From Nocardioides marmoriginsengisoli (GTDB taxonomy: Bacteria > Actinomycetota > Actinomycetes > Propionibacteriales > Nocardioidaceae): a DNA stretch of 64,000 nucleotides. This document shows, piece after piece, positions 45,987 to 53,865 of the stretch; the stretch's first letter is position 1, and each line of letters begins with the position of its first letter. The stretch spans positions 62,001-126,000 of the forward strand of contig NZ_RJSE01000009.1 in the NCBI RefSeq assembly GCF_003725695.1, read 5' to 3'. The position numbers and the translations under genes were made by a program. The notes under the pieces are model-generated. The model did no database searches. It saw nothing but the letters and a program-made list of their open reading frames with translations, and was not told where the DNA came from.

Positions 45987-46005
45987 GCGGACCATGGTGG
46001 TCCGC
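45987..46005 (-). promoter_or_regulatory. Perfect hairpin in the dnaK leader
   Basis: GCGGACCA (45987-45994) pairs with TGGTCCGC (45998-46005) around three bases. It lies between the HAIR operator and the dnaK start on the transcript strand. A second palindrome, CCCGG-N5-CCGGG, lies closer to the start. Structure in the leader may influence heat-shock translation. Confidence 0.35.
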
Positions 46006-46026
46006 GGTGCAGAGTCTGACAAATAA

Positions 46027-46047
46027 CTTGAGTCTGATCAACTCAAC
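46027..46047. promoter_or_regulatory. HAIR operator for HspR upstream of dnaK
   Basis: CTTGAGT-CTGATCA-ACTCAAC differs from the HAIR consensus only in the last base. It lies about 100 bases upstream of the dnaK ATG. The spacer CTGATCA is itself nearly palindromic. Confidence 0.88.
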
Positions 46048-46118
46048 TCTTGTCACAGGGCTCAACGCAGCACCGAGCGCGGATTGTTCCCCGATCCGGC
46101 CACGAACTTCGCGGAGCC

Positions 46119-46616
46119 CTACTCCAGCGAGACCAGCAGCTTGCGCAGCAGACCCGCGAGCTGGTCGCGTTCGGCGACCGTGAGCCCGGCCAGGAGGCGC
46201 TCCTCGTTGGCCCAGTGCCGCGCGACCAGCCGGTCGGTGACCTCGAGGCCCAGCGGCGTCAGCTCGATCAGCCGACCACGGCCGTCGTGCTCGGCGACGC
46301 TCCGGGAGACCAGGCCGGCGGCGACCAGGCGGTCCACCCGCTTGGTCACCGCACCGGAAGTGACCACCATCGTGGCGCTGAGCCCGGTCGCGCTCAGCCG
46401 GTACGGCGCCCCGGCCCGGCGCAGCGAGGCGAGCACGTCGAAGTCGCCGTGACTGAGGCCCTCGGCGGCGAACGGGGGGCGCAGGCCGATGTCGAGCAGG
46501 TCGGCCGCCCGGTGCACCCGGGCCACGACGCCCATCGGGGACGCGTCCAGCTCCGGGCGCTCGACGGCCCACTGGCCGATGATCCGGTCGATGCCGTCCT
46601 GAAGTTCTGCGCTCAT
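46119..46616 (-). CDS. MarR family transcriptional regulator
   Basis: A 165-residue winged-helix protein. It includes GLSHGDFDVLASLRRAGAP, the recognition helix in MVVTSGAVTKRVDRLVAAGLV (in parts), and the wing VAEHDGRGRLIELTPLG. It is divergent from the EamA transporter gene 40 bases away. The palindromes between them (46637-46662) are its likely operator. Confidence 0.87.
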   Translation of the reverse strand: MSAELQDGIDRIIGQWAVERPELDASPMGVVARVHRAADLLDIGLRPPFAAEGLSHGDFDVLASLRRAGAPYRLSATGLSATMVVTSGAVTKRVDRLVAAGLVSRSVAEHDGRGRLIELTPLGLEVTDRLVARHWANEERLLAGLTVAERDQLAGLLRKLLVSLE

Positions 46617-46636
46617 GCCTTGATCTTATCTTCCTC

Positions 46637-46662
46637 GGAAACTATTATTGTTTCCATGGAAA
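46637..46662. promoter_or_regulatory. MarR-type operator overlapping the EamA start codon
   Basis: GGAAAC-TATTATT-GTTTCC (46637-46655) is a perfect palindrome ending one base before the EamA ATG. TTTCCATGGAAA (46651-46662) is a second palindrome that contains the ATG. The three half-sites share GGAAA(C). A bound repressor would block the start of transcription and translation. Confidence 0.7.
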
Positions 46663-47609
46663 CTAAGTCCTCCGGATCGGCCGGCATCGGCACCGTCCTG
46701 CTCACCGCGGTCGCACCGCTGGCCTGGGGCACGACGTACATCGTGACCGAGAACTTCCTGCCCCCGGACCGGCCGCTGTTCGCGGCGACGGTCCGTGCGC
46801 TCCCCGCCGGCCTGATCCTGCTCGCCTTCCGGCGCCAGCTGCCGCACGGCGACTGGTGGTGGAAGGCGATCGTGCTGGGCCTGTGCAACATCGGGCTGTT
46901 CTTCCCGCTGATCTTCCTGGCGGCGTACCACCTGCCCGGCGGGCTGGCCGCCACCCTGCAGGCCACCTCGCCGCTCGCGGTGATGGCGATCGCCTGGCCG
47001 GTGATCGGCGAGCGCCCGCCCGCGATCCGGATCGGAGCCGCCCTGGTCGGCCTCGCCGGAGTCGCCCTGCTGGTGCTGCGCAGCACCGGGAACGTCGACG
47101 CGGTCGGCCTGCTCGCCGCGGCCGGTTCGGTGCTGGTCTCGGCCGTCGGGTTCGTGCTGATCAAGCGCTGGCCGGCTCCGACGACGGCGCACTCCGTCGG
47201 CGGTCGGCCCGACATGCTGACCCTGGTCTCCTGGCAGCTCGTCGTCGGCGGCCTGGCCCTGCTCCCGGTCGGCCTGCTGGTCGAGGGCGCCCCGCCGGCG
47301 CTCGACGGCCGCGCCGTCCTCGGCTTCACCTGGCTCGGCATCGCCGGCACCGCGCTCGCCTACTACTGCTGGTTCCGCGACCTCTCCCGGATGCCGGCCG
47401 GGGCCGCCTCGCTGATCGGACTCGTGAACCCGGTCGTCGGCACCCTGCTCGGCGTGGTCTTCGCGGCGGAGGTGTTCGGGGTGGCTCAGGCATTCGGGAT
47501 GGCCCTGGTGCTCGGCGGCGTGGTCGCCGGCCAGCGGCTCACCCGCCGTACTCCCCCGGTCGCCGTGGCCGTCCGGGAATACCCGGAGCCGCGCCCTTGT
47601 CATGCCTGA
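46656..47609 (+). CDS. EamA-family (DMT superfamily) transporter
   Basis: A 317-residue membrane protein with about ten hydrophobic segments in two EamA repeats, each with the family pattern near the start: PLAWGTTYIVTENFL and GVVFAAEVFG. EamA proteins export amino acids, nucleosides or drugs, mostly untested. ATG 46656 is the only start compatible with the divergent MarR operator. The stop overlaps the aldo/keto reductase start by eight bases, so the two may form an operon. Confidence 0.87.
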   Translation: METKSSGSAGIGTVLLTAVAPLAWGTTYIVTENFLPPDRPLFAATVRALPAGLILLAFRRQLPHGDWWWKAIVLGLCNIGLFFPLIFLAAYHLPGGLAATLQATSPLAVMAIAWPVIGERPPAIRIGAALVGLAGVALLVLRSTGNVDAVGLLAAAGSVLVSAVGFVLIKRWPAPTTAHSVGGRPDMLTLVSWQLVVGGLALLPVGLLVEGAPPALDGRAVLGFTWLGIAGTALAYYCWFRDLSRMPAGAASLIGLVNPVVGTLLGVVFAAEVFGVAQAFGMALVLGGVVAGQRLTRRTPPVAVAVREYPEPRPCHA

Positions 47610-48462
47610 CATGACTTCCATCGACGTCCCGAACCTGACCCTCAACGACGGCAGCACGATCCCGCAGCTCGGGTTCGGGGTCTACCAGGTCCCGCCGGCC
47701 GACACCGCCCAGGTCACCTCCGACGCGTTCGGGGCCGGCTACCGGCACATCGACACCGCGCAGATGTACCGCAACGAGAAGGGTGTCGGCGAGGCGTTCC
47801 GGGCCTCGGGACTGGCCCGCGACGAGGTCTACCTGACCACCAAGCTCAACAACGGCTTCCACCGCCCGGACGACGCCCGCCGCGCCTTCGACCAGTCCCT
47901 GACCGACCTCGGCACCGACCACGTCGACCTGTTCCTGATCCACTGGCCGCTGCCGACGAGGTACGACGGCGACTACGTCTCGACCTGGAACACCCTGATC
48001 GAGTTCGCCGCGGACGGCCGGGCCCGCTCGATCGGCGTCTCCAACTTCCAGGTCGACCACCTGGCCCGGCTCGCCGCCGAGACCTCCGTCGTACCGGCGG
48101 TGAACCAGATCGAGGTGCACCCGTACTTCGGCAACGAGGAGGTCCGCGCTGCCGACGCCGCGGCCGGCATCCTCACCGAGGCCTGGTCGCCGATCGCGCA
48201 GGGCGCCGTCCTCGACGACCCGATCGTCGTCGCGATCGCCGAGCGCCTCGGCCGGACGCCGTCGCAGGTGACGCTGCGCTGGCACGTCCAGCGCGGCGAC
48301 GTCGTCTTCCCCAAGACGCTCTCGCCGGCCCGGATGCGCGAGAACGCGGCGATCTTCGACTTCGAGCTCGGCGCCGACGACCTGGCAGCGATCACCGCCC
48401 TGGACCGGGGCGAGTCCGGCCGCCGGGGACCGAACCCGTCGACCTTCGACTGGATCCCCTGA
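47602..48462 (+). CDS. Aldo/keto reductase
   Basis: A 286-residue NADPH-dependent reductase of the 2,5-diketo-D-gluconate reductase type. The catalytic tetrad is visible: Asp and Tyr in YRHIDTAQMYRNE, Lys in VYLTTKLNNG, His in LFLIHWPLP. LGFGVYQVP opens the barrel, and the NADP site lies in the C-terminal VVFPKTLSPARMRENAAIFDFEL (in parts). It reduces aldehydes or ketones; the substrate is unknown. It overlaps the EamA gene by eight bases; an internal ATG at 47611 is an alternative start. Confidence 0.92.
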   Translation: MPDMTSIDVPNLTLNDGSTIPQLGFGVYQVPPADTAQVTSDAFGAGYRHIDTAQMYRNEKGVGEAFRASGLARDEVYLTTKLNNGFHRPDDARRAFDQSLTDLGTDHVDLFLIHWPLPTRYDGDYVSTWNTLIEFAADGRARSIGVSNFQVDHLARLAAETSVVPAVNQIEVHPYFGNEEVRAADAAAGILTEAWSPIAQGAVLDDPIVVAIAERLGRTPSQVTLRWHVQRGDVVFPKTLSPARMRENAAIFDFELGADDLAAITALDRGESGRRGPNPSTFDWIP

Positions 48463-48480
48463 CCGTCGCCGCGTCGCGGG

Positions 48481-49041
48481 TCAGTCGCCGACGGTGACGG
48501 AGACGGCGTTCGAGGCGGTCTCGGTCTCGGGGTCGAAGACGCGGAACTTGTTGTCGCCCTCGCGACCGGTCAGCACGTAGGTGTCGAACGTCCCGACCGT
48601 CACCTGGACCTGGACGCCGAAGTTGACCCACTCGCCGTCCTCGAACCGCTGCACCAGCAGCGGCACCGCATCGCGGCCGGGCCACTGGCCGGTGAGGTTG
48701 ATCCGCTGCATCGGGTCGACGAAGAGCGGGGACGCGCTCAGCAGGAGCTTCTCGTCACCGGGGCTGCTGGTGAAGCTCGGCTCGGACGGCGACTCGGTCT
48801 CGGTCGGGTCGCTGCTCTGCGTCGGGTCCGGCAGGGCGGTGGTCGGCAGCGCCGACGGCGTGATCGGGTCGACCTGGATCGGCTGGCCGGTGGTGTCGGT
48901 GCTGTCGAGGCCGAGCGCCTTGACCAGGATCCAGGTACCCAGGCCGATCGCCAGGCCGATGGCGAGCGCGACGCCGACGACTTTGACGACGGCAGCGATG
49001 ATCTGCTGCTGTCGGTCCTGGTCCGGTTCGCTCTCGCTCAC
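48481..49041 (-). CDS. Single-pass membrane protein of unknown function
   Basis: A 186-residue protein. A cytoplasmic acidic/Gln start (ESEPDQDRQQQ), one membrane helix (about residues 13-40, GVALAIGLAIGLGTWILV), then a Thr/Pro/Ser linker of about 45 residues and an extracytoplasmic beta-rich domain of about 100 residues ending NAVSVTVGD, like an Ig-type fold. GTG 49041 follows TATCCT by six bases. Confidence 0.68.
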   Translation of the reverse strand: MSESEPDQDRQQQIIAAVVKVVGVALAIGLAIGLGTWILVKALGLDSTDTTGQPIQVDPITPSALPTTALPDPTQSSDPTETESPSEPSFTSSPGDEKLLLSASPLFVDPMQRINLTGQWPGRDAVPLLVQRFEDGEWVNFGVQVQVTVGTFDTYVLTGREGDNKFRVFDPETETASNAVSVTVGD

Positions 49042-49047
49042 GCGCCA

Positions 49048-49053
49048 AGGATA
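49048..49053 (-). promoter_or_regulatory. -10 element TATCCT of the single-pass membrane protein gene
   Basis: TATCCT on the minus strand is followed by TGGCGC and the GTG at 49041. Confidence 0.5.
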
Positions 49054-49102
49054 GGGGCCGGTCAAGCCCGGGGCAGCCGATCGTGGGCCGCCGTCCCCGC
49101 CG

Positions 49103-49540
49103 CTACATCCCGAGCGCTTCGAACCCGCGGCGCCAGAGCACGGTCTCGTGCAGCTTCCGCGAGCGCCAGCCGTCCGCCGTACGGGTGAAGGTGTGCCGGT
49201 AGATCCCGGTCACCTCGACCGGGAACTTCTGCTCGCCGAAGTCGAAGGTCATCGGGTTGTGGAAGTAGGCGTTCGCCTGGATCTCACCGTCCGGCAAGGC
49301 CTCGTAGTCGATCTGCCCGATCATGTGCACCCGGCTCGGCGCCACCGCGAGGTTCTCGATCAGCCAGGGCTTGATCTCGGCGAAGCCGGCCTCGATGCCG
49401 CCGGACTCGACGTAGTTGATCGCCGCGTCCGGGGTGAAGACCCGGTCGAGGCGGTCCCACTCGGCGAGGTCGATCCCGAAGGTGTAGTCGGTGATGGCGT
49501 CGCGGATCGCGGTCCGGTCGAGGATGTCCTGCAGGTCCAT
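49103..49540 (-). CDS. SnoaL-like (NTF2 superfamily) protein
   Basis: A 145-residue protein of the scytalone dehydratase/SnoaL-like group. The cone-shaped fold begins with two helices, RTAIRDAITDYTFGIDLAEWDRLDRVF (in parts), then strands such as IQANAYFHNPMTF and VTGIYRHTFTRTADGWRS. It likely acts on or binds a small hydrophobic ligand. It is divergent from the LLM oxidoreductase gene, and GGAGG precedes the ATG. The shared intergenic operator at 49622-49636 may control both. Confidence 0.8.
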   Translation of the reverse strand: MDLQDILDRTAIRDAITDYTFGIDLAEWDRLDRVFTPDAAINYVESGGIEAGFAEIKPWLIENLAVAPSRVHMIGQIDYEALPDGEIQANAYFHNPMTFDFGEQKFPVEVTGIYRHTFTRTADGWRSRKLHETVLWRRGFEALGM

Positions 49541-49621
49541 CGGGTCCTCCTGAGCGTGCGGATAGAGGCGCCTTCAGAAAAAAGGTGCACTTGGCTACCG
49601 AATCACTCTAGTCCCGAAACT

Positions 49622-49636
49622 GGAACACGTTCTAGT
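49622..49636 (+). promoter_or_regulatory. Palindromic operator GGAAC-N2-GTTCTAGT overlapping the LLM gene promoter
   Basis: GGAACACGTTCTAGT ends eight bases before the LLM oxidoreductase ATG. It overlaps TAGTAT (49633-49638), a -10-like hexamer placed six bases before the start codon. TGGAACACGTTCTA (49621-49634) fits TnnAACnnGTTnnA. It matches the site at 11570-11584 except for the two central bases. Confidence 0.75.
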
Positions 49637-49644
49637 ATCGGCGC

Positions 49645-50523
49645 ATGCGATTCTCCTTTGCCGAAGGTATGACCAAGACCGAGTACTGGGCTCCGATGGC
49701 GCAGGCCTGCGAGGCCGCCGGCTACACGTCGATGACCATCCCGGACTCGTTGATCTTCCCGGAGGAGTCCGACTCGAAGTACCCCTACACCGACACCGGC
49801 GACCGGCACTTCCTGGAGGGCAAGGAGTTCATCGAGACGATGATCCTCTGCGCTCACATCTTCGCGGTGACCGAGACGCTGCGCCTGACGCCGTTCGTGC
49901 TCAAGATGCCGATCCGGCCGCCGGTGCTCACCGCCAAGCAGGCCTCGTCCCTGGCGTTCCTCTCGAACAACCGGCTCGGTCTCGGCGTCGGCATCTCGCC
50001 GTGGCCCGAGGACTTCGACGCCCTGGGCGTGCCCTGGGAGCGGCGCGGCAAGCGCCTCGACGAGTGCATCGACGTCCTGCGCGGCCTGACCACCGGCGAG
50101 TTCTTCGAGTACCACGGCGAGTTCTACGACATCCAGTCCCTCAAGCAGTGCCCCGCGCCGACCGAGAAGATTCCGGTCCTGGTCGGCGGCCACGCGGACG
50201 CCGCGCTGCGCCGGGCGGTCCTCAAGGGCGACGGCTGGATGCACGCCGGCGGCGACGGCGAGGAGCTCGACCGCCTGCTGGTCCGGCTCGCCGAGATCCG
50301 CAAGGAGGAGGGCGACACCCGCGACGACTTCGAGATCCACGTGATCTCGTACGACGCCTACACCCTGGACGGCGTGAAGCGCCTCGAGGACAAGGGCGTC
50401 ACCGACGCGATCGTCGGCTTCCGGGTGCCCTACATCATGGGACCGGACACCGAGCCGCTGCAGACCAAGATCGACAACATCAACCGGTACGCCGAGGACA
50501 TCATCAGCAAGGTCTCGCTGTGA
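49645..50523 (+). CDS. LLM class flavin/F420-dependent oxidoreductase
   Basis: A 292-residue TIM-barrel oxidoreductase of the luciferase-like family, of the F420-dependent subtype common in actinobacteria. It begins with the barrel strand MRFSFAEG and contains TPFVLKMPIRPPVLTAKQASSLAFLS (in parts) and RLGLGVGISPWPEDFDALG. The substrate is unknown. It leads a four-gene run on the plus strand: its stop overlaps the DUF1214 start (GTGA), and the next two genes are equally tight. ATG 49645 is the start behind a leaderless-type promoter and operator. Confidence 0.85.
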   Translation: MRFSFAEGMTKTEYWAPMAQACEAAGYTSMTIPDSLIFPEESDSKYPYTDTGDRHFLEGKEFIETMILCAHIFAVTETLRLTPFVLKMPIRPPVLTAKQASSLAFLSNNRLGLGVGISPWPEDFDALGVPWERRGKRLDECIDVLRGLTTGEFFEYHGEFYDIQSLKQCPAPTEKIPVLVGGHADAALRRAVLKGDGWMHAGGDGEELDRLLVRLAEIRKEEGDTRDDFEIHVISYDAYTLDGVKRLEDKGVTDAIVGFRVPYIMGPDTEPLQTKIDNINRYAEDIISKVSL

Positions 50524-51686
50524 CCTCGGAGATTGAGCCCGTCGAAATCACGAAGGTCTTCAGCGACGCCGTCGCCGAGGCCGAGGCACTGATCGCGAAC
50601 CCGCCGTTCGAGATCAGCGAGCAGGAGCGCGCCGAGGGGTACGACTACCTGGCAGGCTCGATCCGCAGCTCGCTCCAGATGGCGTTCGACTACGACCTGG
50701 TGCACCCGGTCCTGGTCAACCCCACGCACCAGTACGCCCGCCAGGGGCTCGACAACCCGGACGCGATCTACTTCAACGCCTACCTGACCGAAGGGGCGTC
50801 GTACGAGCTCTCCGGCGTCCGCGGCACCGCGGCCGACCTGTCCTTCCAGATCATGGACGGCAACTACTCCCCCGAGGGTGCGCCGACCAGCGTCGCCGCG
50901 TTCGACGACCGGGAGCTGGACATCGCGGCGGACGGCTCGTTCTCCTGGAGGTTCGGCCCCGAGCTCGGCCTGAAGAAGGGCGCCACGCTGATCATCCGCG
51001 AGGTGTTCAACGACTGGAACACCGAGACCCGCGGAACCCTTCGGCTGCAGCGGCTCGACACCGCCGGCATCCCGCGGGAGCCGTTCGCGATGGACAACGT
51101 CGCCAAGCGGTACGGCGTCGCCGCCAAGATGCTGCTCGGCAAGATCAAGACCTGGTTCGCGTTCCCCGAGTGGTTCACCTACAAGGAGCCGGTCAACACG
51201 CTCACGGTGCCGAAGTCGACGCCGGGCGGGCTCGCCTCGCAGTTCTCCTCGCTGGGGCACTACGACCTGACCGACGACCAGGCTCTGGTCATCACCGTGC
51301 CGGTGCCGCACTGCGACTACTACGCGATCCAGATCGGCTCGAAGTGGTACGTCTCCACCGACTACGAGCACTACCAGTCGTCGCTGACGAAGGCGCAGTC
51401 GCAGGCCGACCCGGACGGCAAGTTCCGGTACGTCGTGAGCACCAGGAACCCCGGCATCGCCAACTGGCTCGACACCACCGATCACCCGAAGGGCGTGATG
51501 ATGCTGCGCTGGCAGCGCATCGAGCACGAGCTCACCGAGGCCGACGGCCCGACGGTCGAGCTGGTCGCCTTCGACGAGGTCGAGCAGCACCTCCCGTACT
51601 ACGCGACCAACCAGGTCACACCTGAGCAGTACTCCACCCGAATCGCCGACCGCCAGGTCGGCATTGCCCGAAGGATGATCTCTTGA
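50520..51686 (+). CDS. DUF1214-domain protein
   Basis: A 388-residue protein with no signal peptide. The C-terminal half carries ALVITVPVPHCDYYAIQIGSKWY and a later YVVSTRNPGIANWLDTTDHP, consistent with DUF1214. The N-terminal half includes NPTHQYARQGLDNPDAIYFNAYL. Members occur near steroid, terpene or aromatic catabolism genes, and their reaction is not established. GTG 50520 overlaps the LLM stop codon, and TTGA overlaps the SDR start, so this is the middle gene of an operon. Confidence 0.72.
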   Translation: MTSEIEPVEITKVFSDAVAEAEALIANPPFEISEQERAEGYDYLAGSIRSSLQMAFDYDLVHPVLVNPTHQYARQGLDNPDAIYFNAYLTEGASYELSGVRGTAADLSFQIMDGNYSPEGAPTSVAAFDDRELDIAADGSFSWRFGPELGLKKGATLIIREVFNDWNTETRGTLRLQRLDTAGIPREPFAMDNVAKRYGVAAKMLLGKIKTWFAFPEWFTYKEPVNTLTVPKSTPGGLASQFSSLGHYDLTDDQALVITVPVPHCDYYAIQIGSKWYVSTDYEHYQSSLTKAQSQADPDGKFRYVVSTRNPGIANWLDTTDHPKGVMMLRWQRIEHELTEADGPTVELVAFDEVEQHLPYYATNQVTPEQYSTRIADRQVGIARRMIS

Positions 51687-52525
51687 GCACCGAACTCGGT
51701 TACGCCGAAGCCCACGACACCTCGATCGAGGAGCGCTACACCCCCGCGCCCCTGCTGAAGGGCAAGGTCATCGTGATCTCGGGCATCGGCCCCGGCCTCG
51801 GCAAGTCGCTGGCCGAGGAAGCCGCCAAGATGGGCGCCGACCTGGTCATCGCCAGCCGTACCGAGGCCCGCCTCGACGAGATCGCTACGCTCTGCGAGGG
51901 GTACGGCGTCAAGGTCGCCAAGGTCGTCACCGACGTCCGCGACGAGGACTCCCGCGCCAACCTGCGCGACAAGACCCTGGAGGCGTTCGGCCGGGTCGAC
52001 TGCGTGATCAACAACGCCTTCACGATCCCGCCGATGGACCCGATCACCCAGATCAAGCCGGAGGCGCTGGCCAAGGTCAACGAGACGAACGTCTTCGCGC
52101 CGCTGCGGCTCTCGGCCCTCTTCGCCGACGCGCTGGCCGAGTCCAAGGGCTCGATCATCATGCTCAACTCGTGCGTCTCGTTCTCCAGCCAGCCCGAGTA
52201 CGCCGGCTACAAGCTCAGCAAGGGCGCGTTGGAGCACCTGGCCTCCTCGCTGGCCACCGAGCTCGGCCCGCGCGGGATCCGGGTGAACAGCGTGGCGCCG
52301 TCGTACATCTACGAGGACGTCAACCGCGGCTACTTCGACTTCCTCGGCGCGGTCGAGAACAAGACCCACGAGCAGGTGTACGCCGAGAAGGCGGCCCCGA
52401 CCGACCTCCAGCGCCTGGCCTCCTCCGAGGAGGTCGCCCGGGCGACGCTGTTCCTCGCGAGCGACCTCGCCTCCGCCGTCACCGGTCAGATGCTGACCGT
52501 CGACTGCGGCGAGTTCCACGACTGA
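51683..52525 (+). CDS. Short-chain dehydrogenase/reductase (SDR)
   Basis: A 280-residue NAD(P)-dependent oxidoreductase of the classical type. Cofactor motif VISGIGPGLGKSLAEE, then CVINNAF, the catalytic Ser in LNSCVSFSS and Tyr-x3-Lys in GYKLSKGALEHLA. The C-terminal LASDLASAVTGQMLTVDCG is typical. A steroid- or terpenoid-like alcohol would fit the context but is an inference. The start is TTG 51683, which overlaps the stop of the DUF1214 gene by four bases. Confidence 0.9.
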   Translation: MSTELGYAEAHDTSIEERYTPAPLLKGKVIVISGIGPGLGKSLAEEAAKMGADLVIASRTEARLDEIATLCEGYGVKVAKVVTDVRDEDSRANLRDKTLEAFGRVDCVINNAFTIPPMDPITQIKPEALAKVNETNVFAPLRLSALFADALAESKGSIIMLNSCVSFSSQPEYAGYKLSKGALEHLASSLATELGPRGIRVNSVAPSYIYEDVNRGYFDFLGAVENKTHEQVYAEKAAPTDLQRLASSEEVARATLFLASDLASAVTGQMLTVDCGEFHD

Positions 52526-52540
52526 GCGCACCTCACCACG

Positions 52541-52614
52541 TCTCGACAGGCTCGACGTCCGGACGCTCGCACCAGGCGTCTCGACACTTGCACCGGACAT
52601 CGAGCCTGTCGAGA
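52541..52614. repeat. REP-like inverted repeat, arms in reverse order to the 43.4 kb copy
   Basis: TCTCGACAGGCTCGACGTCCGG (52541-52562) is inversely repeated as CCGGACATCGAGCCTGTCGAGA (52593-52614) with one mismatch. It fills the gap between the SDR and sulfotransferase genes. A half copy, GTCTCGACACTTG, lies between the arms. Confidence 0.75.
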
Positions 52615-52636
52615 TGCCGCTAGGGAAGAAGCAGAT

Positions 52637-53794
52637 ATGAACGACAACATCATGACCCGGGAGCGCCCGGACGTCGGCAGCTACGAGGACATCGCGGCGG
52701 CCGCCGTCCGGACCACGGGCATGTCGGACTTCGGTGACGGGATCCACGAGGAAGGGCTCCGGGTCCTCGTCGACGACCTGGCCTCCCCCGAAGCCGGCCT
52801 GACCCCGCGCGGCAACTACTTCCAGCGCTCGGAGGTGAAGAGCGCCCTGGTCGGCGTGCTGCTCACCCAGGCGCAGTTCGCCGCACACCCGGAGCACGCG
52901 GACGTGAAGATCGAACGGCCGATCTTCCTGACCGGACTCCCCCGCACCGGCACCACGATCCTGCACCGGCTGCTGCACGCAGACCCGGCCAGCCAGGGCC
53001 TGGAGATGTGGCTGACCCAGTACCCGCAGCCGCGACCGCCGCGGGAGACCTGGGAGTCCGACCCGATCTTCAACGCGATGCAGCAGGGTTTCGCCGCACA
53101 CCACGTCGAGAACCCCGAGTTCATGGGCATCCACTACATGGACGCGACCACGGTCGAGGAGTGCTGGCGGCTGCTGCGCCAGACCGGCAAGTCGAACTCG
53201 TACGAGGCGCTGGCCAACCTGCCGCGCTACACCGAGTGGCTGAAGAACCAGGACTGGACCGACGCCTACGCCCGGCACAAGCAGAACCTGCAGCTGGTCG
53301 GGCTCAACGACCAGGACAAGCGCTGGGTGTTGAAGAACCCGTCGCACATGAGCGGGCTCGACGCGCTGATGACGGCCTACCCGGACGCGCTGGTCGTCTA
53401 CACCCACCGTGAGCCGATCACCTGCATCGCGTCGTCCTGCTCATTGTCGGCGGAGACCACCGTCGGCCAGTCCGACACCTACGTCGGCGGCGTCATCGGG
53501 CACACCCAGCTGGACCTGTGGTCGCGGGCGTTCCATACCTTCCACGACGCCCGGGCCAAGTACGACCAGGACCAGTTCATCGACATCGCGTTCGGCGACC
53601 TGGTCAAGGACCAGGTCGGCGTGACCCGCCGGGTCTACGAGCAGTTCGGGCTCGACTGGACGCCGGAGGCGCAGGCCGCCGTCGAGGCGATCGACCGCGA
53701 GGCCAAGGAGGGCAAGGCGGCGCCGAAGCACTCCTACGACCTCAAGGACTACGGCCTCACCGAGAAGCAGGTCCTGGACGCGTTCGACAGGTAA
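52637..53794 (+). CDS. Sulfotransferase family protein
   Basis: A 385-residue protein. The PAPS-binding 5' loop is FLTGLPRTGTTILHRLL (about 93-109), and the 3'-phosphate motif is ALVVYTHREPITCIASS. The acceptor is likely an alcohol or steroid-type compound, as in the Stf-like enzymes of actinobacteria; this is an inference. Near-perfect -10 signals are not seen: the gene lies 110 bases after the SDR stop, behind the REP-like repeat, and may be co-transcribed. Confidence 0.85.
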   Translation: MNDNIMTRERPDVGSYEDIAAAAVRTTGMSDFGDGIHEEGLRVLVDDLASPEAGLTPRGNYFQRSEVKSALVGVLLTQAQFAAHPEHADVKIERPIFLTGLPRTGTTILHRLLHADPASQGLEMWLTQYPQPRPPRETWESDPIFNAMQQGFAAHHVENPEFMGIHYMDATTVEECWRLLRQTGKSNSYEALANLPRYTEWLKNQDWTDAYARHKQNLQLVGLNDQDKRWVLKNPSHMSGLDALMTAYPDALVVYTHREPITCIASSCSLSAETTVGQSDTYVGGVIGHTQLDLWSRAFHTFHDARAKYDQDQFIDIAFGDLVKDQVGVTRRVYEQFGLDWTPEAQAAVEAIDREAKEGKAAPKHSYDLKDYGLTEKQVLDAFDR

Positions 53795-53806
53795 TTCCGC
53801 GCTTCC

Positions 53807-53833
53807 TGTCACAACCTCGCCGCGGGCGGCGTC
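53807..53833 (+). promoter_or_regulatory. ECF41-type promoter TGTCACA-N16-CGTC
   Basis: TGTCACA (53807-53813) and CGTC (53830-53833), 16 bases apart, match the promoter reported for ECF41 sigma factors. It lies about 33 bases upstream of the carboxymuconolactone decarboxylase-like gene, whose operon includes the ECF41-like sigma gene. Confidence 0.75.
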
Positions 53834-53865
53834 TTCATGTCGTACCCACGACACAGGAGGACGAC

